Assembly (NCBI RefSeq): GCF_014646335.1
Contig: NZ_BMNG01000006.1
Span: 1-64,000 of the forward strand
From: Streptomyces lasiicapitis
Lineage (GTDB): Bacteria > Actinomycetota > Actinomycetes > Streptomycetales > Streptomycetaceae
Reading direction: 5' to 3'
Length of the DNA stretch: 64,000 nt
Positions 55,223 through 61,561 of this stretch are shown piece after piece (within the stretch, counting starts at the first letter, position 1; each line of letters starts with the position of its first letter). The notes under the pieces were generated by a model. The model was given only the letters and a program-made list of their open reading frames with translations. It was not told the origin of the DNA and searched no databases. A program made the position numbers and the translations under genes.

Positions 55223-55987
55223 TCAGGCGACGCCGAACCGCCGGGCCAGCTCGTCGCGTTGGCGGCGTACGAAGGCGGCGTCGACGACGGCCCCGTGTCC
55301 GGGCACGTACACCGCGTCCTCGCCGCCCAGGTCGAGCAGCCGGTCGAGCGCGGCGGGCCAGTGCCGGGGCGCCGCGTCGGGCCCGGCCTGCGGCTCACCG
55401 GACTCCTCGACGAGGTCGCCGCAGAAGACGACCTCGGGCTCGCCCCGGCCGCCGGGCACGAGGACGGCCAGGTCGTGGCCGGTGTGCCCGGGGCCGACGT
55501 TGGCGAGCAGCACCTGGAGCCCGCCCAGGTCGAGGGTCCGCTCGCCGCACACCAGGTGGCGGGGGAGGACGAGGAGGTCGGCGGCCTCGGCCGCGGCGGC
55601 CGGGTCGAGGCCCTGGGCGACGGCGTCGGCACGCAGCCCTTCGCGGTCGTGGTCCAGGACGCTGTCGACGCCGACGGCGCCGAACACCTCGACGCCCGCG
55701 AACGCCGCGCCGCCGAGCACATGGTCGAAGTGGGGGTGGGTGAGGGCGAGATGGGTCACACGCCGGTCGCCGCCGAGCAGCCGCCGGGCGTCGGCGCGCA
55801 GCCGGGAGCCCTCGCGCAGGCTGGACCCGGCCTCGACCATGAGGGCGGCGTCGTCGCCGACGACGAGCCCCGCGGTGCAGTCCCACACGGGCAGCCTGCA
55901 CCGCCCCACGCGTGCGGCGAGCCGTTCCCAGCCCGCCTCCTCCCAGGCCGGGGCGGCGACGGGCGTGCTCGTATCCCTCGTGTTCAT
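55223..55987 (-). CDS. Metallo-beta-lactamase fold hydrolase
   Basis: 254 aa, ATG start. MBL fold with THPHFDHVLGG, HTGHD, FCGDLVEES and VPGHG, so both metal sites seem complete. No signal peptide; cytosolic. Substrate unknown; it might be glyoxalase II- or lactonase-like. Upstream (minus strand) lies the region with the hrcA operator, so it is divergent from hrcA. Confidence 0.88.
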   Translation of the reverse strand: MNTRDTSTPVAAPAWEEAGWERLAARVGRCRLPVWDCTAGLVVGDDAALMVEAGSSLREGSRLRADARRLLGGDRRVTHLALTHPHFDHVLGGAAFAGVEVFGAVGVDSVLDHDREGLRADAVAQGLDPAAAAEAADLLVLPRHLVCGERTLDLGGLQVLLANVGPGHTGHDLAVLVPGGRGEPEVVFCGDLVEESGEPQAGPDAAPRHWPAALDRLLDLGGEDAVYVPGHGAVVDAAFVRRQRDELARRFGVA

Positions 55988-56054
55988 GGGGCGACGCTAG
56001 CGCCGACGAAGCGGGGGCCGTGGCCACCCGTCGGCATGACAAAGGGGTCGGCCC

Positions 56055-56085
56055 TTGCCGGGCCTGTACCCACCGGCCGTACACT
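56055..56085 (+). promoter_or_regulatory. Promoter of hrcA-dnaJ
   Basis: TTGCCG (56055-56060), 19-bp spacer, TACACT (56080-56085). The CIRCE operator follows 13 bp downstream. Confidence 0.5.
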
Positions 56086-56098
56086 GACTCGGTGAAGG

Positions 56099-56125
56099 CT
56101 GGCACTCGCCCGGGGTGAGTGCCAG
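56099..56125 (+). promoter_or_regulatory. CIRCE operator of hrcA
   Basis: CTGGCACTC (56099-56107), 9-nt spacer, GAGTGCCAG (56117-56125): perfect 9-bp inverted repeat with the CIRCE spacing. It differs from the common TTAGCACTC arms by CTGG for TTAG. HrcA binding here would repress this operon. Confidence 0.9.
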
Positions 56126-56181
56126 GGTGAGGGGCCACCGCGGGGGCTCAGGGCGAGGGACGAGAGCGGGAGGTGTGCGCG

Positions 56182-57198
56182 ATGCTCAGTGAACGCAGGC
56201 TCGAAGTGCTGCGCGCCATCGTCCATGACTACGTCGGCACGGAGGAGCCCGTCGGCTCCAAGGCGCTCACCGAGCGCCACCACCTCGGCGTCTCGCCGGC
56301 CACGGTCCGCAACGACATGGCCGCCCTGGAGGAGGAAGGGTTCATCGCCCAGCCGCACACCAGCGCCGGGCGCATCCCCACCGACAAGGGGTACCGCCTC
56401 TTCGTCGACAAGCTCGCGGGCGTCAAGCCGATGACCGCGCCGGAGCGCCGTGCGATCCAGAACTTCCTGGACGGCGCGGTGGACCTGGACGACGTGGTCG
56501 GGCGGACGGTGCGGCTGCTCGCGCAGCTCACCCGGCAGGTCGCGGTGGTGCAGTATCCGTCGCTGACGCGCTCGACGGTGCGGCATGTGGAGCTTCTCTC
56601 ACTGGCTCCGGCCCGACTGATGCTGGTGCTGATCACGGACACCGGCAGGGTCGAGCAGCGCATGATCGACTGCCCGGCGCCGTTCGGTGAGATGTCGCTC
56701 GCGGATCTGCGGGCGCGGCTCAACAGCCGGGTCGCGGGCCGCCGCTTCTCGGACGTGCCGCAGCTCGTGCAGGACCTCGCCGAATCCTTCGACAAGGACG
56801 ACCGGGGAACGGTCGCCACGGTCCTCTCCACCCTCCTCGAAACGCTCGTGGAGGAGACCGAGGAGCGGCTGATGATCGGCGGAACCGCCAATCTCACCCG
56901 CTTCGGACATGACTTTCCCCTCATGATCAGGCCCGTCCTCGAGGCCCTCGAGGAACAGGTCGTCCTCCTCAAGTTGCTTGGTGAGGCGACGGATTCGGGC
57001 ATGACCGTAAAGATCGGCCACGAGAACGCCCACGAGGGACTCAGCTCCACGTCGGTGGTCTCGGTCGGCTACGGTTCGGGGAGCGAGGCAGTCGCCAAGC
57101 TCGGCGTGGTCGGACCGACCCGCATGGACTATCCGGGAACGATGGGAGCAGTACGCGCAGTGGCACGTTACGTCGGACAGATCCTGGCGGAGTCGTAA
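56182..57198 (+). CDS. hrcA: Heat-inducible transcription repressor HrcA
   Basis: 338 aa from the ATG at 56182 with GGGAGGTG upstream; GTG 56173 would disrupt the family N-terminus. Begins MLSERRLEVLRAIV with a winged helix (ATVRNDMAALEEEGFIAQPH), HTSAGRIPTDKGYR, then the IDD and GAF-like effector region. It binds CIRCE and represses chaperone genes until heat stress. The CIRCE element lies 57 bp upstream, so the operon is autoregulated. dnaJ starts at the base after its stop codon. Confidence 0.97.
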   Translation: MLSERRLEVLRAIVHDYVGTEEPVGSKALTERHHLGVSPATVRNDMAALEEEGFIAQPHTSAGRIPTDKGYRLFVDKLAGVKPMTAPERRAIQNFLDGAVDLDDVVGRTVRLLAQLTRQVAVVQYPSLTRSTVRHVELLSLAPARLMLVLITDTGRVEQRMIDCPAPFGEMSLADLRARLNSRVAGRRFSDVPQLVQDLAESFDKDDRGTVATVLSTLLETLVEETEERLMIGGTANLTRFGHDFPLMIRPVLEALEEQVVLLKLLGEATDSGMTVKIGHENAHEGLSSTSVVSVGYGSGSEAVAKLGVVGPTRMDYPGTMGAVRAVARYVGQILAES

Positions 57199-58335
57199 GT
57201 GGCCACGGACTACTACGCCGTACTAGGCGTGCGCCGCGACGCTTCCCAGGACGACATCAAGAAGGCCTTCCGGCGGCTCGCACGCGAGCTGCACCCGGAC
57301 GTCAATCCTGACCCGAAGACGCAAGAGCGCTTCAAAGAGATCAACGCCGCGTACGAGGTGTTGTCGGACCCGCAGAAGAAGCAGGTCTACGACCTCGGCG
57401 GCGACCCGCTGTCCCAGGCGGGCGGCGGCGGTGCGGGCGGTTTCGGGGCCGGTGGCTTCGGCAACTTCTCCGACATCATGGACGCGTTCTTCGGTACGGC
57501 GTCGCAGCGCGGGCCGCGCTCGCGCACCCGGCGCGGCCAGGACGCGATGATCCGCCTGGAGATCGACCTCAACGAGGCGGCCTTCGGTACGACCAAGGAC
57601 ATCCAGGTCGACACGGCCGTCGTCTGCACCACGTGTTCCGGCGAAGGGGCCGCGCCCGGCACCTCCGCGCAGACCTGTGACATGTGCCGCGGGCGCGGCG
57701 AGGTGTCCCAGGTCACGCGGTCCTTCCTGGGCCAGGTCATGACGTCGCGGCCGTGCCCGCAGTGCCAGGGCTTCGGCACCGTGGTGCCCACGCCGTGCCC
57801 CGAGTGCGCCGGTGACGGGCGGATCAGGTCCCGTCGCACGCTCACCGTGAAGATCCCGGCCGGTGTCGACAACGGCACGCGGATCCAGCTCGCCGGTGAG
57901 GGCGAGGTCGGCCCCGGTGGCGGGCCCGCCGGTGATCTGTACGTGGAGATCCACGAGTTGCCGCACGCCGTCTTCCAGCGGCGCGGGGACGATCTGCACT
58001 GCACCGTCACGCTGCCGATGACCGCGGCCGCCCTCGGCACGAAGGTGCCGTTGGAGTCGCTCGACGGCATGGAGGAGATCGACATCCGGCCCGGTACGCA
58101 GTCGGGGCAGTCGATCCCGCTGCACGGGCGGGGCGTGACCCACCTGCGAGGTGGCGGCCGCGGTGACCTCATCGTGCACGTCGAGGTCCTCACGCCGTCG
58201 AAGCTCGACCCCGAGCAGGAACGGTTGCTTCGTGAGCTCGCGCAGGCGCGCGGCGAGGAGCGGCCCACCGGGCAGTTCCAGCCCGGCCAGCAGGGCCTCT
58301 TCTCCCGCCTGAAGGACGCGTTCAACGGGCGCTAG
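57199..58335 (+). CDS. dnaJ: Chaperone protein DnaJ
   Basis: 378 aa, GTG start directly after the hrcA stop codon. J domain with HPDVNPD (about residues 32-38), a Gly/Phe-rich linker with GGFGAGGFG, then four zinc-finger motifs CTTCSGEG, CDMCRGRG, CPQCQGFG and CPECAGDG (about 137-205), and the C-terminal substrate-binding domain. Stimulates DnaK ATPase. It belongs to the hrcA operon; Streptomyces has a second DnaJ in the dnaK operon, so this is the HrcA-associated copy (knowledge). Confidence 0.97.
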   Translation: MATDYYAVLGVRRDASQDDIKKAFRRLARELHPDVNPDPKTQERFKEINAAYEVLSDPQKKQVYDLGGDPLSQAGGGGAGGFGAGGFGNFSDIMDAFFGTASQRGPRSRTRRGQDAMIRLEIDLNEAAFGTTKDIQVDTAVVCTTCSGEGAAPGTSAQTCDMCRGRGEVSQVTRSFLGQVMTSRPCPQCQGFGTVVPTPCPECAGDGRIRSRRTLTVKIPAGVDNGTRIQLAGEGEVGPGGGPAGDLYVEIHELPHAVFQRRGDDLHCTVTLPMTAAALGTKVPLESLDGMEEIDIRPGTQSGQSIPLHGRGVTHLRGGGRGDLIVHVEVLTPSKLDPEQERLLRELAQARGEERPTGQFQPGQQGLFSRLKDAFNGR

Positions 58336-58346
58336 CGCCTTGAGCC

Positions 58347-58385
58347 GGCCCGGGGTGAGCGCGTTCGCCGCGCCTGCCCCGGGCC
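58347..58385 (+). terminator. Hairpin after dnaJ
   Basis: GGCCCGGGG (58347-58355) pairs with CCCCGGGCC (58377-58385), with inner GCGCG-type pairing. No U-tract. Confidence 0.6.
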
Positions 58386-58460
58386 GCCTCGCGTGCTCAC
58401 CCCGTGCGGCACGCCGGACCCCGGACAAGGCGCCCCCGCCGGACGTGGCACGATGCCGGT

Positions 58461-59534
58461 ATGTCCTCCGCGCTCACCGACCTCTGTCGTTATCCGATCG
58501 TGCAGGCCCCGATGGCGGGCGGGGCCTCGACCCCGCAGCTCGTGGCCGCCGTCTGCGAGGCGGGCGGGCTCGGGTCCCTGGCGGCGGGGTACAAGACCGC
58601 CGACGGGATGTACCAGGAGATCAAGCAGGTCAGGGGTCTTACGGCGCGCCCCTTCGGGGTGAATTTGTTCATGCCGCAGCCGGAGTACGCCGACCCGGCC
58701 GCCGTGGAGGTCTACCGCAACCAGCTCGCCGGCGAGGCCACCTGGTACGAGACGCAGCTCGGCGACACCGACGGCAAGCGCGACGACGGCTACGACGCCA
58801 AGCTGGCGATCCTGCTCGACGACCCGGTGCCGCTGGTGTCGTTCACGTTCGGCTGCCCCACCCTGCAGGTCGTGCAGGCCTTCGACCGGGTCGGCACCCG
58901 CACCGTCGTCACCGTGACCACCCCGGAGGAGGCCCAGGCCGCCCAGCGGGTGGGCGCCGACGCCGTCTGCGTACAAGGCATCGAGGCGGGCGGCCACCAG
59001 GGCACGCACCGGGACAACCCGGAGGCGGACGGCTCGGGGATCGGTCTGCTGAGCCTGGTCGCGCAGGTCCGCGAGGCCGTGCACATGCCGGTGATCGCGG
59101 CGGGCGGACTGATGCGCGGCGGCCAGATCGCCGCGGTGCTCGCGGCGGGCGCGGACCTCGCGCAGCTCGGCACCGCGTTCCTGGTCACCCCGGAGTCCGG
59201 CGCGCAGCCGCTGCACAAGCAGGCCATGACGAACCCGCTGTTCGGCCACACGGAGCTGACCCGGGCCTTCTCGGGCCGCCCCGCCCGCGGCCTGGTCAAC
59301 CGCTTCATGCGCGAGCACGGCCCGTACGCCCCGGCGGCGTACCCCCAGATCCACTATCTGACCGCGGGCCTGCGCAAGGCCGCCGCGAAGGCCGGTGACC
59401 CGCAGGCCATGGCGCTGTGGGCCGGGCAGGGCCACCGTCTGGCGCGGGCGCTGCCGGCCGGGGAGCTGGTGGAGGTCCTGGTGGCCGAACTCGAAGAGGC
59501 CAAGGCGGCGTTCGCGGCGCGGGGTGCGGTGTGA
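58461..59534 (+). CDS. Nitronate monooxygenase family protein
   Basis: 357 aa from the ATG at 58461; the earlier GTG-type extension is atypical. FMN-dependent TIM-barrel: YPIVQAPMAGGAS, ACEAGGLG-type VCEAGGLGSLAAGY, GVNLFMPQ, VSFTFGCP, CVQGIEAGGHQG, VIAAGGLMRGG and LGTAFLVT. It oxidises alkyl nitronates or 2-nitropropane-like toxins. A CACGAT hexamer ends 6 nt before the ATG. Its stop codon overlaps the rsmE start by 4 nt. Confidence 0.93.
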   Translation: MSSALTDLCRYPIVQAPMAGGASTPQLVAAVCEAGGLGSLAAGYKTADGMYQEIKQVRGLTARPFGVNLFMPQPEYADPAAVEVYRNQLAGEATWYETQLGDTDGKRDDGYDAKLAILLDDPVPLVSFTFGCPTLQVVQAFDRVGTRTVVTVTTPEEAQAAQRVGADAVCVQGIEAGGHQGTHRDNPEADGSGIGLLSLVAQVREAVHMPVIAAGGLMRGGQIAAVLAAGADLAQLGTAFLVTPESGAQPLHKQAMTNPLFGHTELTRAFSGRPARGLVNRFMREHGPYAPAAYPQIHYLTAGLRKAAAKAGDPQAMALWAGQGHRLARALPAGELVEVLVAELEEAKAAFAARGAV

Positions 59535-60280
59535 CGGCGCCGGTCTTCGTCGTCGAGGACTTCAAGGGCGCGGCCGCGGGCAGCGCGTACGTACTGGACG
59601 GGCCCGAGGGGCGGCACGCCGTGTCCGTGAAGCGGCTGCGCGCGGGCGAGGACGTCGTCCTCACCGACGGCGCCGGACGCTGGGCGCACGGCGTCGTCGC
59701 GGACACCGAGGGCAAGGACCGCCTGGTGGTGTCGCTCGACGAGGGCGGCGTACGCGAGGAGGCCGAGGAGACGCCCCGGATCACCGTGGTGCAGGCGCTG
59801 CCCAAGGGCGACCGCGGCGAGCTGGCCGTGGAGACCATGACGGAGACCGGCGTGGACGCCGTCGTGCCGTGGGCGGCCGCGCGCTGCATCACGCAGTGGA
59901 AGGGCGAGCGCGGCCAGAAGGCGCTGTCCAAGTGGCGGGCGACGGCGCGCGAGGCGGGCAAGCAGTCCCGCCGGGTGCGCTTCCCCGAGGTCGCCGAGCT
60001 GGCGTCGACGAAGCAGGTCGCGGCGCTCCTGTCCGGCGCGGACTTCGCGGCCGTCCTGCACGAGGAGGGCAGCGAGCCGCTGGCCACCGCCGAGCTTCCC
60101 GCCGCCGGGCACATCGTGCTCGTCGTCGGCCCGGAGGGCGGCGTGTCCCCGGACGAGCTGGCGGCGTTCGCGCAGGCGGGTGCCAAGCCGTACCGCCTCG
60201 GGCGTAGCGTGTTGCGTACGTCGACCGCGGGCACCGCGGCGGCGGCCCTGCTCCTCGGCCGCACGGGCCGCTGGTCCTGA
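59531..60280 (+). CDS. rsmE: 16S rRNA (uracil1498-N3)-methyltransferase
   Basis: 249 aa from the GTG at 59531, coupled to the preceding gene by a GTGA overlap. SPOUT-class SAM methyltransferase: an N-terminal PUA-like part (VLDGPEGRHAVSVKRLRAGE), ALPKGDRGELAVETMTE, and the C-terminal knot with VGPEGGVSPDELAAF and LGRSVLRTSTA. It methylates U1498 of 16S rRNA. A VOC gene follows 55 bp later. Confidence 0.95.
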   Translation: MTAPVFVVEDFKGAAAGSAYVLDGPEGRHAVSVKRLRAGEDVVLTDGAGRWAHGVVADTEGKDRLVVSLDEGGVREEAEETPRITVVQALPKGDRGELAVETMTETGVDAVVPWAAARCITQWKGERGQKALSKWRATAREAGKQSRRVRFPEVAELASTKQVAALLSGADFAAVLHEEGSEPLATAELPAAGHIVLVVGPEGGVSPDELAAFAQAGAKPYRLGRSVLRTSTAGTAAAALLLGRTGRWS

Positions 60281-60335
60281 CCGCCCGCACCCAGAGGTAC
60301 AGGCCCGGCCGACGGCACGTCCCGAAAGGCACACC

Positions 60336-60737
60336 GTGGAACTCGCCCAGGTCCGCCTGCTCGTCACGGACTTCCCCGCCTGCTACCGCTTCTACGCGGA
60401 CGTGCTCGGCCTGAAGCCCCAGTCGGGCGCGGCGGACGGACCGTACGAGAAGTTCAGCCCCACCGCGGGATCGGCGGGCATCGCGCTGCAGGACCGGGCG
60501 ATGATGGCCGAACTCCTCGGCGAGCTGGCCGAGTCGGCGACGGGCCACCGCTCCCTGGTGGTGCTGCGGGTCGACGACCTGGACGGGTACTGCGAGCGGA
60601 TCACCGAGCGCGGCGCGCGGCTCACGCACGGGCCCGTGCCGATGACGGACCGGATGCGGGTGGCCCATCTCAAGGACCCCGAGGGCAATTTGGTGGAGCT
60701 CCAGGAGTGGCTGCTGCTGCGCACGGACCGCGCCTGA
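60336..60737 (+). CDS. VOC/glyoxalase-like protein
   Basis: 133 aa from the GTG at 60336. Vicinal oxygen chelate fold: VRLLVTDFPACYRFYADVLG at the start, then a second half with LVVLRVDDLDGYCERI and VAHLKDPEGNLVELQEW, whose Glu is a probable metal ligand. Probably acts on a small oxidised or halogenated compound, or is a resistance protein; not specified by sequence. It may share a transcript with rsmE. Confidence 0.85.
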   Translation: MELAQVRLLVTDFPACYRFYADVLGLKPQSGAADGPYEKFSPTAGSAGIALQDRAMMAELLGELAESATGHRSLVVLRVDDLDGYCERITERGARLTHGPVPMTDRMRVAHLKDPEGNLVELQEWLLLRTDRA

Positions 60738-60841
60738 CCTCAAAGGGCTCCGGCCCGCTGACCTCAGCGGTTCCCGCCGCACTGGACACATGGCCGCAAG
60801 CGGTCTACCGCCGTGCCGCCCGCAGTGGCACGCTGCCGCTC

Positions 60842-61516
60842 ATGGGGGCATGGAGGCGAACACCGCGGATATGGAGCGGAACACCGCGCATACGGTGGCC
60901 GCGTCGCGTTCTCGTCGTCGTGACGGCCACGGCGGCGGCCGGTCTCGGCCTGGCCGCCTGCGACCCGGTCGAGGGCGACATGAGTACGTCGGCGGTCGCG
61001 ATCACCACCGACAAGATGGGCACCCTCGAGCTGGAGCGGCAGCACGCCGAGGTGGACTGGATCACCTGCACGGCGTCGTTCATCGGCAGGGACAAGAAGG
61101 CGTCGGAGTCCGACGAGCCGCGTGACGCCGAGGTCGACTGCCGGGGTCAGACCGACGACGACAAGGTCATCACCATCAGGGGCCGGGTCACGGACGTGTC
61201 CAACGGGGCCTGCGTACGCGGGAATCTGACCGCCAGGATCGGCGGTGAGGAGTGGTTCCGCGTCGATGTGCTCGGCAATTGCGACAGCAAGCCGAACGAT
61301 GACAACGCCAACGACGACAACGCCAACGACGACAACGCCAACGACGACAACGGTGACCAGGGGAACGACAGCGGTAACGACAGCGGCGACAACGGGCACG
61401 ACGACGGCAACGGCAACGGCGGGAACGACGACAACGCCGGGCACGACGAGCCCGATCCCGGGCCCACCGCCACCGTCACCGTGACCGAACGGCCGGGCGA
61501 GGAACAGGGCAAGTGA
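60842..61516 (+). CDS. Secreted lipoprotein with Asn/Asp repeats
   Basis: 224 aa. Basic N-terminus, hydrophobic stretch VLVVVTATAAAGLGLAAC with a lipobox-like LAAC, so probably membrane-anchored outside. A Cys-containing domain follows (about residues 45-145, with WITCTASFIG, VDCRGQ and GACVRGNL). The C-terminus is an extreme low-complexity tract: NDDNA repeated (15-bp DNA unit, 61295-61354), then Gly/Asn/Asp-rich, ending in PTATVTVTERPGE. No enzymatic motif recognised. ATG 60842 chosen; no good ribosome-binding site is visible. Confidence 0.7.
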   Translation: MGAWRRTPRIWSGTPRIRWPRRVLVVVTATAAAGLGLAACDPVEGDMSTSAVAITTDKMGTLELERQHAEVDWITCTASFIGRDKKASESDEPRDAEVDCRGQTDDDKVITIRGRVTDVSNGACVRGNLTARIGGEEWFRVDVLGNCDSKPNDDNANDDNANDDNANDDNGDQGNDSGNDSGDNGHDDGNGNGGNDDNAGHDEPDPGPTATVTVTERPGEEQGK

Positions 61517-61549
61517 TCCAAACCGCTCACGCCCCGCGCGGCGCCTGCC

Positions 61550-61555
61550 TAGGCT
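61550..61555 (+). promoter_or_regulatory. -10 element of the tricorn gene
   Basis: TAGGCT ends 6 nt before the GTG at 61562; leaderless transcript likely. Confidence 0.5.
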
Positions 61556-61561
61556 GACCGT

